From Planctomycetaceae bacterium (GTDB lineage: Bacteria; Planctomycetota; Planctomycetia; Planctomycetales; Planctomycetaceae): a stretch of DNA of 47,190 bases. Each line of letters begins with the position of its first letter. Positions within the stretch are counted from its first letter, which is position 1. The notes below the pieces were generated by a model. That model worked only from the letters and a program-made list of their open reading frames with translations. It was not told the DNA's origin and searched no databases. Shown here piece by piece: positions 26,206 through 36,206 of this stretch. The stretch spans positions 1 to 47,190 of the forward strand of contig JAGQQE010000009.1 of the NCBI GenBank assembly GCA_020426345.1, written 5' to 3'. The position numbers and the translations under genes are program-made.

Positions 26206-28845
26206 ATGAAAACCGACGAACTACGTGAAAAATACCTTTCTTTTTTTGAATCCAAAGGATGTGTTCGCCGCCCATCGGATGTGCTTGTCCCGAAGGATGA
26301 CCCGACTGTTTTGTTTACGCCTGCCGGCATGAACCAGTTCAAGAACGAATTCCTGGGGATTGGCAAGCTGGAATTTACCAAGGCGACGACCTGTCAGAAA
26401 TGCCTGCGAACCGGCGACATCAGCAACGTGGGTGTCACCGCTTATCACCACACATTCTTTGAAATGCTGGGGAACTTTTCCTTTGGCGATTATTTCAAAC
26501 GCGAAGCAATTCACTGGGCGTGGGAGTTTCTGACCGACAAGAAGTGGCTCGGATTGCCTGGTGATCGCCTGACTGTCAGCGTCTACAAGGGCGCCCATGG
26601 ATTTGACGAAGAAGCTTACAACATCTGGAAAGATGAAATCGGACTTGATCCCAGGGCCATTGCCTGCCTGGAAGAAGACGAAAACTTCTGGCCGGCAAGT
26701 GCACCCAGTGAGGGTCCCGATGGCGTCTGTGGGCCATGCAGCGAGATCTTCTTCCATCCGGAAGGAACAGACAAAGATGTCGAGATCTGGAATCTGGTTT
26801 TCACTCAGTTCAATCGCGTGGGATCCCCACCCAATAATCTTCGGCCCCTGCCCGCTCGCAACATCGATACCGGAATGGGTCTGGAACGCATTGCGGCAGT
26901 CATTCAGGGCAAGCTCAGCAACTTTGAGAACGACGTTCTGAAACCGCTTTGCCTGGCAGCGGCCGACATCGTAGGAGTGAAGTACGACTTCAACGCGCCG
27001 GAAGGACGACCTCTGCGCCGCATCGCCGACCACGCTCGCGCAGTGACATTCAGTATTCACGAAGGAGTAATGCCGGACAAAGAAAAGGAGAACTACGTCG
27101 TCCGGCAACTCCTGCGCAGAGCTTTGCTGGAAGGCTATCTACTGGGCAAGCGAGAACCGTTTGTTTACCAGATGGTGCAGCCGGTTGTCGAAGTCATGAA
27201 GAACGCCTACCCGGACATTGCAGAATCCGTTGACAGTGTTCAAAACAGTATTCGCGAAGAAGAAGAACAGTTCCTGGGGACAATTGAACGCAATCTGGAC
27301 CAGTTCGAGAAAAGTGCTGTTGCGGCGAAGACATCTGAAAAGAAACAAATCTCCGGACGCATCGCCTTCAACCTGCATTCGGAAGATGGATTTCTGATTG
27401 AACTGACAGAAGCCCTCGCCGCCAACCACGGCCTGACCGTTGATCGAGCCGAATTTGAACGGCTGATGGACGAACATGGTGTCATCAGCAAAGGCAATCG
27501 CGAAAGTTCTGTGATGGTCGCCGGACCACTGGATCTGATTCGAAAGAATGCAGGAGACACAACGTTTCTCGGCTATGACGTTCTTTCATCAGAATCGAAG
27601 ATCGTTGGGTTGATTGTTGACGGCGCCGCAGTTGAAAAAGTTGATGCGGGATTCACACGACCCGTTGGAATTATCCTGGATCGGACACCGTTTTATGGCG
27701 AAGCTGGCGGCCAGGTCGGCGACACAGGCTCGCTGACAGCCAATGGCGTTCATGTTGACATCACTAATTCGCTGCGACACCAGCAAACCCTGTTTGTCCT
27801 TGAAGGTCGTTTGAAACTGGGCAGCCTTTCCGTCGGTATGAATGTGACAGCAACCGTTGATGCCGATCGCCGATCCGGCATTCGGCGAGCACATTCGGCG
27901 ACGCATATTCTGCATCATGCCCTGCATCAAACCATCGGCCCTCAGGCAACGCAGCGCGGTTCAAAAGTGGAAGCGGATGCGCTTCGATTTGACTTTGCTC
28001 ACAAGCAGGCCCTGACCCCGGATGAGATTCGGCAGGTCGAAGACATTATCAATACTCGCATTGCATCCGGTGCAGTTGTTGATACCCAGCTGATGGATCT
28101 GGAATCAGCTCGCAAGAAGGGAGCGATGGCCCTGTTCGGTGAAAAATACCCGGACAAAGTTCGCGTTGTTTCAATGGGCGACTTCAGTGTTGAATTGTGC
28201 GGTGGAACCCATCTTTCCAACACCGGTCAGGTCGGCCTGTGCCGGATTACTTCCGAAGAACCAGTAGCTAAAGGAGTCCGACGGATTACGGCACTGACAG
28301 GACCAAGAGCTTTGCAGAAAAGCCGGGAAACCGATGAGTTAGTGGCAAAGCTGCAGATCATGCTGAAGGCAAATCAGCCCCAGGATCTGCCGGGGCGGGT
28401 CGAAACGCTGCAGTCCGAAATCCGCAACCTGAATAAAGAATTGTCTCGGCTGACCAGCGCATCTGTTGCTGATGCTGTTGGGGATCTGGTAAAGGACGCC
28501 CCCACTGTGGGAGGTGTACGGATTGTCGCAAAATCTTTGCCTGGAATTGCCCGTGAATCCCTTCGTGAATTCACAGATCAACTACGCGATCAGTACGGCC
28601 CGATTGCCATCATACTTGGAACCGTGATCGATGAAAAAGTAGCCCTGATCACTGCGGTGAGCAAAGAACTGATCAAAGGTAAAAACCTGAACGCGTCCGA
28701 ATGCATCAAAGCAGCAGCGAAGGTTGCCGGAGGCGGGGGCGGAGGACGCCCCGATCTGGCCGAGGCTGGAGCGAGGTTTGTTGACAAACTGGACGACGCA
28801 ATCAACGCTGGTGCCGAATACTACACAGGTGTGTTGAATTCGTGA
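26206..28845 (+). CDS. alaS: Alanyl-tRNA synthetase
   Basis: AlaS charges tRNA-Ala and edits mischarged Ser/Gly. The 879 residues are full length. The class-II catalytic domain starts [19 protein letters not shown] and includes [34 protein letters not shown] and [10 protein letters not shown]. The editing domain has zinc ligands His563 and His567 (HSATH) and Cys665 and His669 (CGGTH). The C-terminal C-Ala domain ends with a Gly-rich stretch followed by [12 protein letters not shown] 26206 gives the family's usual N-terminus. It is monocistronic with a strong palindromic terminator 60 bases downstream. Confidence 0.97.
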   Translation: MKTDELREKYLSFFESKGCVRRPSDVLVPKDDPTVLFTPAGMNQFKNEFLGIGKLEFTKATTCQKCLRTGDISNVGVTAYHHTFFEMLGNFSFGDYFKREAIHWAWEFLTDKKWLGLPGDRLTVSVYKGAHGFDEEAYNIWKDEIGLDPRAIACLEEDENFWPASAPSEGPDGVCGPCSEIFFHPEGTDKDVEIWNLVFTQFNRVGSPPNNLRPLPARNIDTGMGLERIAAVIQGKLSNFENDVLKPLCLAAADIVGVKYDFNAPEGRPLRRIADHARAVTFSIHEGVMPDKEKENYVVRQLLRRALLEGYLLGKREPFVYQMVQPVVEVMKNAYPDIAESVDSVQNSIREEEEQFLGTIERNLDQFEKSAVAAKTSEKKQISGRIAFNLHSEDGFLIELTEALAANHGLTVDRAEFERLMDEHGVISKGNRESSVMVAGPLDLIRKNAGDTTFLGYDVLSSESKIVGLIVDGAAVEKVDAGFTRPVGIILDRTPFYGEAGGQVGDTGSLTANGVHVDITNSLRHQQTLFVLEGRLKLGSLSVGMNVTATVDADRRSGIRRAHSATHILHHALHQTIGPQATQRGSKVEADALRFDFAHKQALTPDEIRQVEDIINTRIASGAVVDTQLMDLESARKKGAMALFGEKYPDKVRVVSMGDFSVELCGGTHLSNTGQVGLCRITSEEPVAKGVRRITALTGPRALQKSRETDELVAKLQIMLKANQPQDLPGRVETLQSEIRNLNKELSRLTSASVADAVGDLVKDAPTVGGVRIVAKSLPGIARESLREFTDQLRDQYGPIAIILGTVIDEKVALITAVSKELIKGKNLNASECIKAAAKVAGGGGGGRPDLAEAGARFVDKLDDAINAGAEYYTGVLNS

Positions 28846-28904
28846 TTCAGCACTGATGCCGATCGGGAACACAGCCCGCTCTGTGCGCACCTGATGTAAC
28901 GAAT

Positions 28905-28940
28905 AAACGTGCTGCCGGAATTCCGGCAGCACGTTTTTTA
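28905..28940 (+). terminator. Intrinsic terminator of alaS, perfect palindrome
   Basis: Positions 28905-28936 form a perfect 32-base palindrome centred between 28920 and 28921 (core GCCGGAATTCCGGC), followed by TTTATT; the T-run spans 28934-28939. The flanking A-run at 28905-28907 would let it work in both directions, though no leftward gene ends here. It is 60 bases after the alaS stop. Confidence 0.9.
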
Positions 28941-29124
28941 TTGGTAGCGATAACCCGCTAAACGATTCACTCGGTGACAGGCTATTCTTGACTCACGGAT
29001 CTCATTTCTCGGTCCGACTTTTGAAAATCACTCCCATCAGTTGAACTCCCGTACCTTTCACCAGCAGTTGCACCGGGCGATGAAATTCATTCATCACCCG
29101 ATCAAACCTGCAAACGGAACTCAC
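28941..29124. other. Leader region upstream of the PilZ gene
   Basis: With the preceding alaS trailer this makes a gene-free stretch of about 280 bases. TTGACT near 28988 is a possible -35 hexamer, without a clear -10 at the right spacing. An open frame in register with the small peptide at 29125 begins at TTG 29041. Nothing else is recognisable. Confidence 0.3.
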
Positions 29125-29223
29125 ATGAACAACGCCAGCCCCGGCGTGACATGGTCTTCCAGAGTCAAGAACACACTTTCTGAAGTCAAACGCAGCTTTC
29201 AGGCTGAAGGGGCAGCGCCATGA
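29125..29223 (+). CDS. Possible 32-residue leader peptide overlapping the PilZ gene
   Basis: An ATG at 29125 with GGAA eight bases upstream opens a 32-codon frame (MNNASPGVTWSSRVKNTLSEVKRSFQAEGAAP). Its stop overlaps the PilZ start as ATGA (29220-29223), the usual geometry for translational coupling. The peptide is short, amphipathic in its middle and resembles no family I know. It could be a genuine small gene, the N-terminal part of a longer polypeptide from TTG 29041, or chance. Confidence is low. Confidence 0.3.
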   Translation: MNNASPGVTWSSRVKNTLSEVKRSFQAEGAAP

Positions 29224-29567
29224 AGGAAGAAATCGAACGATTACTCTACGAAGCGCAACGGACAAAATTCACGGAACGAAGAACCGAATCCAGACATCCT
29301 TTTGTCCGTCCGGTCACAATCTACGTGGGGACAGAACCGGGAATGACCGCCTTTGCCAAGGACATTTCGATCCTGGGCATCGGCATTGTCAGCCCGATGG
29401 AATTTTCAACCGGGTCTCAGGCTGTTCTTCGAATTCACAGCGTCAACGGAACCCCGGTCTTCCTGAGAAGCGAAGCCCGCTGGAGCGATGCCTTCGGCAA
29501 AGGCTGGTTCAATGTCGGCTGGAAGTTCATCTCTGCTGCGTCCCCCCCCGCTCAAGCGCACCGTTAG
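29220..29567 (+). CDS. PilZ-domain protein, probable c-di-GMP receptor
   Basis: A 115-residue single-domain PilZ protein. A short helical N-terminus (about 1-18) precedes the c-di-GMP-binding motifs: RxxxR at Arg21-Arg25 (RTESR), and DxSxxG at Asp48-Gly53 (DISILG) after a beta strand (PVTIYV). Both motifs are intact, so c-di-GMP binding is likely. The rest is a compact beta barrel ending FNVGWKFI. There is no effector domain, so it presumably acts by protein-protein contact, perhaps in surface attachment, motility or polysaccharide control. ATG 29220 overlaps the stop of a possible 32-residue peptide. The gene ends before a convergent sugar-isomerase-like gene. Confidence 0.85.
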   Translation: MKEEIERLLYEAQRTKFTERRTESRHPFVRPVTIYVGTEPGMTAFAKDISILGIGIVSPMEFSTGSQAVLRIHSVNGTPVFLRSEARWSDAFGKGWFNVGWKFISAASPPAQAHR

Positions 29568-29743
29568 GCTCGACACTCGCCAGTCCTGACTGCTCGTTGC
29601 GGTAATGAACGTAGCAGAGCTTCCCATTGCGGTGTCCCCACCGACGAAGCGATGCCGGGCAGGAACTGACAATTCCGGCCGGAACGCACTCAGACTGAAT
29701 CTCATCCGCTACGCTTTCGGTTGATCACACGAGCCGTGCAGAA

Positions 29744-30643
29744 TTACTTCGATGCCGATGAGACCATCTGCTCAAAGACTTCCCGCTGCTCGATTAGGGC
29801 TTTGACTTTGTCTGAAGGATTCGTACGTGCTTCCAGCAGAATCCAGCCAGCGTAGTTCATTTTGACAAACAGATTCATCAGATCCTGATACGGGTAGTCT
29901 CCTTCGTTCAGTTCGCGGACGTGCACCGTACTTCCAAATCGACCTTTGACCAGATCAAAATTGTGTGCCAGGCCAAAGCCCTTCAAATCTTCGCCGTTGG
30001 AATTCCAGCAGACCTTAGCATTGGGATGTGTTGCCACATCAAAGATCGCCTTCATGACCGGCAGTTCCTGAGTTCCGCTGCCGTGCACTTCTACCCGAAT
30101 CTCCTGACCGAACTGTTGCCCATATTCAGCGACTTCATTCAGCGCTTTGCCGATCTGCTCAATCGTTTTCTCCCGCGGGACATCTTTGGCAAACCCATTT
30201 GGCTTCACTTTGACACCCGTTGCGCCGCAGTCGTGCATTAATTCGATGTACTTTCTTGTGAGCTCAATATTCGCCTTCAGTCTGGCCGGATCACTTGAGT
30301 GGTATTCGGCATTGGATCCATACCCAACGAGTTCGACAGGGCTATCCGCAAATCGCTTCCGAACGTCTTCACGCTGCGCAGCATTCAGGGAGGGTTCGAC
30401 GCCATGTTTGTGTTCCGTCCGCAACTCGACCCCCAGAATGCCCGCCTTTTCACAGACATCAAGCAGAGTTGGCAAATCCATATCCTTGCCCCACAGATAG
30501 GTCACGAGGCCGAAACGCATGTCTGATACTGGCCTGAGTGATGCACCACGAGCAAAGGCAGGCATTTGCTGTGTTGCACCTGTTGCCATACCTCCAGCCA
30601 GTAAAGCACCACGCAGCAGTATAGATCGGCGGGTCAAAGTCAT
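29744..30643 (-). CDS. Tat-exported sugar phosphate isomerase/epimerase-like protein
   Basis: A 299-residue TIM-barrel protein of the xylose-isomerase-like family. The N-terminus carries a twin-arginine signal (LTRRSILLRGALLAGG, about residues 3-18) and a cleavage region near AFARGA, so export in folded form is expected. The barrel includes FGLVTYLWGKDMDLP, GILGVELRTEHKHGV, GATGVKVKPNGFAKD, IRVEVHGSGTQELP, and VKMNYAGWILLEART, with acidic/His strand ends suited to metal binding. The substrate is unknown. ATG 30643 is chosen because AGGAG lies eight bases upstream; the in-frame GTG at 30652 overlaps that site. It lies 89 bases downstream of gcvT on the same strand and may share its transcript. 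Confidence 0.85.
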   Translation of the reverse strand: MTLTRRSILLRGALLAGGMATGATQQMPAFARGASLRPVSDMRFGLVTYLWGKDMDLPTLLDVCEKAGILGVELRTEHKHGVEPSLNAAQREDVRKRFADSPVELVGYGSNAEYHSSDPARLKANIELTRKYIELMHDCGATGVKVKPNGFAKDVPREKTIEQIGKALNEVAEYGQQFGQEIRVEVHGSGTQELPVMKAIFDVATHPNAKVCWNSNGEDLKGFGLAHNFDLVKGRFGSTVHVRELNEGDYPYQDLMNLFVKMNYAGWILLEARTNPSDKVKALIEQREVFEQMVSSASK

Positions 30644-30732
30644 CAGATACACTCCTGAGAATTGTGATGGCAGCGACGAATCATTTGTTCGACTTCTGCA
30701 GTCCGGGATACTACTCGCAGCGCGAGCGGCAC

Positions 30733-31815
30733 TTAACTTCGACGATAAAACGGCAACGGAACAACAGTCGCCGGGACCATGGTCCCGCGAAGGTCAACCT
30801 GCAATTCTGTTCCAGCAGTGGAAAGATTGCAGGGAACGTACGCCATCGCAATGGTCTGCTGCAAAGTTGGGGAAAACGTACCGGAAGTCACTTTCCCGAC
30901 AACCTGGCCGTTCAAAGTGACAGGAGTTTCTTCGCGGGCAATCCGACGGCTCTCAAGTTGCAGACCAACGCGTTGCAGTTGCAGACCACGTTCTCTGATC
31001 GCCAGGATAGCGTCGCGGCCCACGAAGCTGGACTTTGTCAGTTTCACTGCAAATGCTAACCCTGCCGTCAGCGGATCGACGGACTCACTTAGTTCGTGCC
31101 CATACAATGGCATCGCTGCCTCCAGCCGAAGCGTATCGCGACAGCCAAGTCCTGCAGCCACCACGCCGGCATCGTTGCCGAGTTCCAGCAAACGACACCA
31201 GATCCGTTCTGTCTCTTCAGCCGGCAATGTGAGTTCGACGCCATCTTCGCCGGTGTAGCCGGTGCGTGATACGAGCCCGGTAATTCCTGCATAGGTCAGA
31301 ACCTGGCCGGAGTAATACTTCATACAAGACACATCCTGACCGAGCAGCTGATTCGCAATGCGGATCGCCGCAGGTCCCTGGACAGCAATCATACCGGTTG
31401 CCAGTGTCTGATCATCGAAACCACAATGATCAAATCCACTTTGCCGGCGGAGCCACGCGACAATCTTTTCCCGGTTTGAAGCGTTCACAACCAGAATCCA
31501 CTGATCCGGCAGGCGATAGACCAAAACGTCGTCCAGAATGCCTCCGTCTTCTCTGCAAACCAGAGAATATCGGATCTCGCCTGCCTTCATCTTTGCGGTG
31601 TCGTTTGTCAGCACACTGTTCAGAAAATCGCCGGCGTGATCTGATGTAAACGTCAGCCGCCCCATATGTGAGATATCAAAAAGACCAGCTCGAGTGCGCA
31701 CGGCCGTGTGCTCGTCCACAATCGAACTGTACTGGACCGGCATCTGCCATCCCGCAAAATCAACCATGCGCCCATTGTTCGAATGATGCCAGGAATTAAG
31801 TGGAGTAAGATTCAT
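30733..31815 (-). CDS. gcvT: Glycine cleavage system T protein (aminomethyltransferase)
   Basis: GcvT transfers the methylene from the aminomethyl-lipoyl H protein to tetrahydrofolate, releasing ammonia. The 360 residues match the family: N-terminus MNLTPLNSWHHSNNGRMVDFAGWQMPVQY, AGLFDISHMGRLTF, GGILDDVLVYRL containing the catalytic aspartate, GMIAVQGPAA, VSRTGYTGEDGVEL and the C-terminal beta-barrel region FVGRDAIL...VGKVTSGTFSPTL. ATG 31815 is used; GTG 31821 two codons upstream is an alternative. No gcvH or gcvP lies beside it, so the complex genes are split in this genome. No glycine riboswitch core was seen in the upstream region. Confidence 0.95.
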   Translation of the reverse strand: MNLTPLNSWHHSNNGRMVDFAGWQMPVQYSSIVDEHTAVRTRAGLFDISHMGRLTFTSDHAGDFLNSVLTNDTAKMKAGEIRYSLVCREDGGILDDVLVYRLPDQWILVVNASNREKIVAWLRRQSGFDHCGFDDQTLATGMIAVQGPAAIRIANQLLGQDVSCMKYYSGQVLTYAGITGLVSRTGYTGEDGVELTLPAEETERIWCRLLELGNDAGVVAAGLGCRDTLRLEAAMPLYGHELSESVDPLTAGLAFAVKLTKSSFVGRDAILAIRERGLQLQRVGLQLESRRIAREETPVTLNGQVVGKVTSGTFSPTLQQTIAMAYVPCNLSTAGTELQVDLRGTMVPATVVPLPFYRRS

Positions 31816-32156
31816 GATCACATTTCAAATGAACGAATGAAAACTGAAAATCGCGGTCGGTTTGAAACCACCGCAGGAAGATCGAAGAGTGTGCTCCGAA
31901 CAAACGCCGCTCCGCCTCAGAACGGAGTCTACCCACCTGATTCGTTGAAACAATGTCCAGCGACTGCTGCTCTGATATGCTCCGCAGACCGAGACACCGT
32001 GCGACGGAACGTTTTGCCCTTCTGCGCAACTGACAGTTGCCATCGCAAGCTGATAGAATCGGCCTTTCGGGAGTAAATCTCGCACGGGAACATTTACAGA
32101 TGACCCTCAGCGGCGAACATACCTGCGATTAATTGCCCCCCGTCAGGAGACGTAGA
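31816..32156. other. Divergent region between gcvT and the amidohydrolase gene
   Basis: A 341-base gap. On the gcvT strand a hairpin-forming CTCCG/CGGAG pair is present (complement about 31911-31930), but no glycine-aptamer consensus. AGGAGA at 32145-32150 is the ribosome-binding site of the rightward gene. No small gene or RNA was identified. Confidence 0.35.
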
Positions 32157-33440
32157 ATGAAACTTGGCTCCGGCACCGTCGTGATTCACAACGGACAAAT
32201 CGTTGATGGCAATGGAAGTCCGCCAATTCCGTCCGGCACAGTAATCGTCACCGCTGGAAAGATTGCATACGTCGGTCCATCTGCGAATGCTCCGAGCTTT
32301 TCGGATACGGCAACGCAAATTGATGCCAACGGCGGAACCATCATGCCGGGTCTGGTTGAGGCGCATTTTCATCCGACATATTTCAATGTCGCTGCGCTGG
32401 AAGATCTGGATATCAAGTACCCTGTTGAATACGTCACGCTTCTGGCTGCCAATAATGCCCGACTTGCTCTCGAATGTGGTTACACGGCTGCACGCAGCGG
32501 CGGCAGTCTCTTCAATATTGACGTCTGGTTAAAAAAGGCAATCGAGAACGATCTGATCATTGGACCACGACTGGCAGCCAGCGGTCGCGAAATCTGCGGT
32601 GCAGCCGGACTCATGGACTGGAACCCTGACTACCGCAAGATTGGCATGGAAGGCCTTGTCCTGCTGATCAATGGCCCTGATGAAGCGCGTGCTGCCGTCC
32701 GCAAGCTGGTAAAAGATGGTGTTGAGTGGGTGAAGACATATCCCACCGGAGATGCGGCCTCCCCCGAGATTAATGACCATCATACACTCTGCATGACAGC
32801 CGAGGAGATGCAGGCTGTTGTTGCAACTGCCCATAATCATGGAATGAAAGTGACCGGACATTGCAGAGCGACTGAAGGAATTCGCAACGCGTTGATAGCT
32901 GGCTATGACGCGATCGAACACGGCACATTTATGGACGATGAAACCATGGAACTGCTGCTCAGGCGAAACGTCCCTGTTGTTCCCGCCCTTTACTTCGAAT
33001 TCGCCAGCATTCAGCTGGGGCCACAATTTGGTATGCCGCAGTCTGTCATTGATGGTCATCAGGAAACTCTGGATGGCGGAGCCGAAAGCGCTCGACGTAT
33101 CATCGCCGAAGGCGGCCGTCTGGGCATGGGCGGAGATTATGGCTTTGCCTGGAATCCACACGGCGACTATGCCCGTGAACTGGAATTCTTTGTCGATTTC
33201 GTGGGACTCAAACCGCTGGATGTGCTCAAGTGCGCGACTCGAACAGGAGCGGAAATTCTGGGGCGAGCCCACGAAATTGGTACCCTGGAGACTGAAAAAA
33301 TCGCCGACATCCTGATTGTCGATGGAGATGTCGTTAACGATATCGCCATTCTGCAGGACCGCTCGAAATTGATCGCCGTCATGCAGGGTGGCATCATCAA
33401 AGCTGAACGAGGACGCAGTATTTCACCCTCCGCGATTTAA
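32157..33440 (+). CDS. Metal-dependent amidohydrolase (imidazolonepropionase-like)
   Basis: A 427-residue cytoplasmic hydrolase. It opens with the small beta-sandwich typical of the superfamily (VVIHNGQIVDGNGSPPIPSGTVIVTAGKI, about 8-36) and continues with the first metal motif H70-F-H72 in MPGLVEAHFHPT. Later come KVTGHCRATEG and GYDAIEHGTFMDD, which carry the next histidine ligands, and GGDYGFAWNPHGDY with the catalytic aspartate region. The end (TLETEKIADILIVDGD) closes the beta-sandwich. The family hydrolyses cyclic amides, dipeptides or similar bonds; the substrate is unknown. AGGAGA lies six bases before ATG 32157. It appears monocistronic and converges with the cyclopropane-fatty-acid synthase gene. 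Confidence 0.88.
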   Translation: MKLGSGTVVIHNGQIVDGNGSPPIPSGTVIVTAGKIAYVGPSANAPSFSDTATQIDANGGTIMPGLVEAHFHPTYFNVAALEDLDIKYPVEYVTLLAANNARLALECGYTAARSGGSLFNIDVWLKKAIENDLIIGPRLAASGREICGAAGLMDWNPDYRKIGMEGLVLLINGPDEARAAVRKLVKDGVEWVKTYPTGDAASPEINDHHTLCMTAEEMQAVVATAHNHGMKVTGHCRATEGIRNALIAGYDAIEHGTFMDDETMELLLRRNVPVVPALYFEFASIQLGPQFGMPQSVIDGHQETLDGGAESARRIIAEGGRLGMGGDYGFAWNPHGDYARELEFFVDFVGLKPLDVLKCATRTGAEILGRAHEIGTLETEKIADILIVDGDVVNDIAILQDRSKLIAVMQGGIIKAERGRSISPSAI

Positions 33441-33590
33441 GAGGGGCTGGTATTTGACTGATCCCGGTACGCCCCTAGATTCGTCGAGTCGCTGCCTGGC
33501 GATTTCAGCCATCAAGACCTCTCAGGATCCGCCTGGCCGATCCGACTGGCCACAAGGCAATACGATCGGAACTGGCGACTTTGAGGCTTC

Positions 33591-34973
33591 TCAGGCGGCT
33601 TTCAGCCCAGCCTGATCCGATTCATCCGATTCCGCAACTCGCAGCGTCGATCTGTTCTCGTACAGATGCTGCCTCGTGCATGGCATGCCCGATAATCCTC
33701 GTGAGCCGTGTCTGGTTGATACGGTTTGATAAATGCGAGCTCCACCGTCTCCAAGAGCAAAAACGCATCCAGCCAGATACAACGTCCACATGCGATATTT
33801 TTCATAACCGATCAGTCGAATCGCTTCGTCGCGATTGGCTTCCAGACGCTGGCACCAGTGGCGACAGGTCAGTGAATAGTGATCACGCCATCCTTCAACA
33901 TCATGTACATCAAAACCATTGCTTTCCAGGCACTGCGTCATGTGGCCGAGATGATCAAGTTCGCCGCCGGGAAAAATATACTTTGCCAGCAGTCGGCGTT
34001 CGGGTGACTGTTTTCGGAAGGCCTTGTCCGTCGCTTTGGCAGGACGAGTAATTCCGTGATTCAGAAACATTCCGCGATCGGGGAGCAGTGAACTGACCTT
34101 GGCCATGTATCCGGCCATGTTATCGATGCCAACATGCTCCACCATGCCGATACTTGAGATCTTATCGAACGGGCCTTCGACATAGGCATAGTCTTTCAGC
34201 TCAGCAGTAACCCGGCCTTCCAGACCCATCTCACGGATGCGTCGAAGCGTTAACGACAATTGTTCTTCGGACAGGGTAATTCCATGCGCGATAACACCAT
34301 AGTTCTTTGCCGCATGGCAGATTAACGCCCCCCAGCCACAACCAATGTCCAGGTAACGCTCGCCCGGCTTCATTTGCAGCTTTCGACAAATCATGTCCAG
34401 CTTATTGACCTGAGCTTTCTCCAGCGATTCCTCCCAATGATGAAAGTAACCGCAACTGTAAACCATCTGCTCATCCAGAAACAATTTGTAGAAGTCGTTG
34501 CTGACATCGTAGTGAAACTGAATGAAGTCCTTGTTTTCCTGCTGTTCACGATTCACGCCGGTTTCATCGCCATCGTACGTATGCTCTACGTCGATGTTCT
34601 CGCCCTTCTCCAAGATGAATGCGGCTGCGAACCGGGCTATCAAAGCTAACGGAAGGCCGCGAGCCTTCCTGCGACTATTTCGCACGCGGGCCTTTTCAAT
34701 GAATGTCACCAGGTCCGCACCTGTGTAGTCGATTAATCCGCGCGCAAACAGGCGAAGCAGCGTATCTGGTTTGGGACGACGCAGAAGCGTCCCAATGACT
34801 CCGGGTCCGGCGATAGACAGTTCCAGTCCCGGTTCGACCCGATCAGACAAGGGAATGACACTTCCATCCCAAAGCCGTACGGAAATCGGTGATTGAAGAC
34901 GACCACGGAGAAACTCGAACAACGCCGTAGCCTGCTTTACCTGTCGTTTTTCTTTTGCATCCCTGCCAAACAC
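33591..34973 (-). CDS. cfa: Cyclopropane-fatty-acyl-phospholipid synthase
   Basis: Cfa transfers a methylene from SAM to double bonds of membrane phospholipid acyl chains. The 460 residues include an N-terminal lipid-binding domain (about 15-120), the motif FIQFHYDVSNDFYKLFLD (150-167), MVYSCGYFHHW (170-180), SAM motif YLDIGCGWG (207-215) and, later, SIGMVEHVGIDNM and YIFPGGELDHLG, all canonical. It is longer than the 382-residue E. coli enzyme because of the N-terminal region and a polar C-terminal tail after about residue 430. A single gene, it could modify membrane fluidity under stress. The C-terminal tail has no recognised motif. Confidence 0.92.
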   Translation of the reverse strand: MFGRDAKEKRQVKQATALFEFLRGRLQSPISVRLWDGSVIPLSDRVEPGLELSIAGPGVIGTLLRRPKPDTLLRLFARGLIDYTGADLVTFIEKARVRNSRRKARGLPLALIARFAAAFILEKGENIDVEHTYDGDETGVNREQQENKDFIQFHYDVSNDFYKLFLDEQMVYSCGYFHHWEESLEKAQVNKLDMICRKLQMKPGERYLDIGCGWGALICHAAKNYGVIAHGITLSEEQLSLTLRRIREMGLEGRVTAELKDYAYVEGPFDKISSIGMVEHVGIDNMAGYMAKVSSLLPDRGMFLNHGITRPAKATDKAFRKQSPERRLLAKYIFPGGELDHLGHMTQCLESNGFDVHDVEGWRDHYSLTCRHWCQRLEANRDEAIRLIGYEKYRMWTLYLAGCVFALGDGGARIYQTVSTRHGSRGLSGMPCTRQHLYENRSTLRVAESDESDQAGLKAA

Positions 34974-35252
34974 TGCTGAGTCTCCGCGAGTCCTTGCGTT
35001 CGAACTTCAGGCCATCACAAACCCTGCAGAAGGCATCCTGATAGTCACGGAAATACCATGAATACGGGTACAAATTCAGTTTTTGCAACGCTGTTCAACT
35101 TCCGACTCTAGCACAAGACACGTGTTTCAGGCGATAGTACTTCCGCGACTCCCCGCCTGCGTCGGGCAGATTCCTGCCATCGAAAGATCACTCAGTACAT
35201 TCAGTCCATGGATTGAACTCACGACCGGATCAAACCAACGACAGCTCACGCT
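34974..35252. other. Divergent region upstream of cfa
   Basis: This gap of 279 bases carries the promoters of cfa and of the rightward uncharacterised gene. GTTTCAGGCGA at about 35124 repeats part of the 19-bp unit found at 18813-18850. No other feature was recognised. Confidence 0.35.
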
Positions 35253-36026
35253 ATGAAAGCGGATCCAGGCAATCGGGCACAAAACCCCTACTCGGCTCCC
35301 GCAGCCAGAGAGGCGTGGAATCCCCAATTCATCAAACCCTCACGGCGCGAACTGGCTGATCTTTTTCAGGCGTGGATCAGCAACGAAATCTCCAATACTC
35401 AGTTCCACTCATCGCTTGAGACGTTTTTTGACTGTCAAGATGATGTGATCGAATGGTGCCTTTGGGAATTTCCGCCGTCATGGGATCCCGGTGCAGAGTA
35501 CCATCGCCCAGAGACGCGCGAACAATGGGAGTTTGCTCAAAGGGTGATTCTGTTGCTGCATTCCGGATTTGAGATGAAATCGACCACTAAAATACGGTGG
35601 AGTCTTTGGCAGATTCCCGCACTCCTGATCGTTATGGGAGTGACGTGGGCGGTTATGCGATGGCCAGCGCTGGATGTCTGGCGGCTCACGGTGTTCCCAA
35701 TTGCGTTCATCTCCGCACAACTCAATCGCGTGCGCAGTCAAATTGAAACAGCTTCAGAAGCAGATCCGTTGACCGCGCCGTTCAGGTCGATCGAAGACCT
35801 GGAACAGGCGGGCAGGCATTCTCCGGATTTTGTTTGGCGGCCATTCCCAGAGACGACCGCCAGCACTCAACCCGCCCGATTTCAGGGTGGTAGGCCTGTC
35901 GCAGGCAAAGCGCAGAATTTGTTGATAATGGCCCTGCTCTGGATGGTTTCCTGTCCCGTCAGCATTCTCGCCCAATGCTTTCCCATCCGTTCGGAAGAAA
36001 GCGTTCCGGTTCCCTCAGACAACTGA
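35253..36026 (+). CDS. Uncharacterised membrane protein with NPYSAP N-terminus
   Basis: A 257-residue protein of unknown family. The N-terminus reads NRAQNPYSAPAA, a pattern often found at the start of planctomycete membrane proteins. A soluble acidic region (about 30-105) is rich in Trp/Phe (WCLWEFPPSWDPG), and two hydrophobic stretches follow at about 112-150 (IPALLIVMGVTWAVM then LTVFPIAFISAQL). Another hydrophobic stretch is at the C-terminus (LLIMALLWMVSCPVSILAQ). ATG 35253 is the only reasonable start. It stands alone between cfa and a leftward TPR-like gene. The membrane location is visible; the role is not. Confidence 0.7.
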   Translation: MKADPGNRAQNPYSAPAAREAWNPQFIKPSRRELADLFQAWISNEISNTQFHSSLETFFDCQDDVIEWCLWEFPPSWDPGAEYHRPETREQWEFAQRVILLLHSGFEMKSTTKIRWSLWQIPALLIVMGVTWAVMRWPALDVWRLTVFPIAFISAQLNRVRSQIETASEADPLTAPFRSIEDLEQAGRHSPDFVWRPFPETTASTQPARFQGGRPVAGKAQNLLIMALLWMVSCPVSILAQCFPIRSEESVPVPSDN

Positions 36027-36206
36027 CCGCACCGACATCGCTCCAGTTCAGGAAACGGTGTTCATGGCCGTGTTCACCATTCGGTCTGCCTGCTGCTGCC
36101 CGATCGTGAAATGGTCTGCATCAACGCGAAACCCATGACAACCAACGCGGACGCATGCAGACCCGGGACTCGTACGATCGTGATAACGCCCGCGCAACCT
36201 TAACGG

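Noticed and set aside
31816-32156. Glycine riboswitch upstream of gcvT
   Set aside because: gcvT is a common riboswitch target, but the conserved aptamer core was not found on the gcvT strand.
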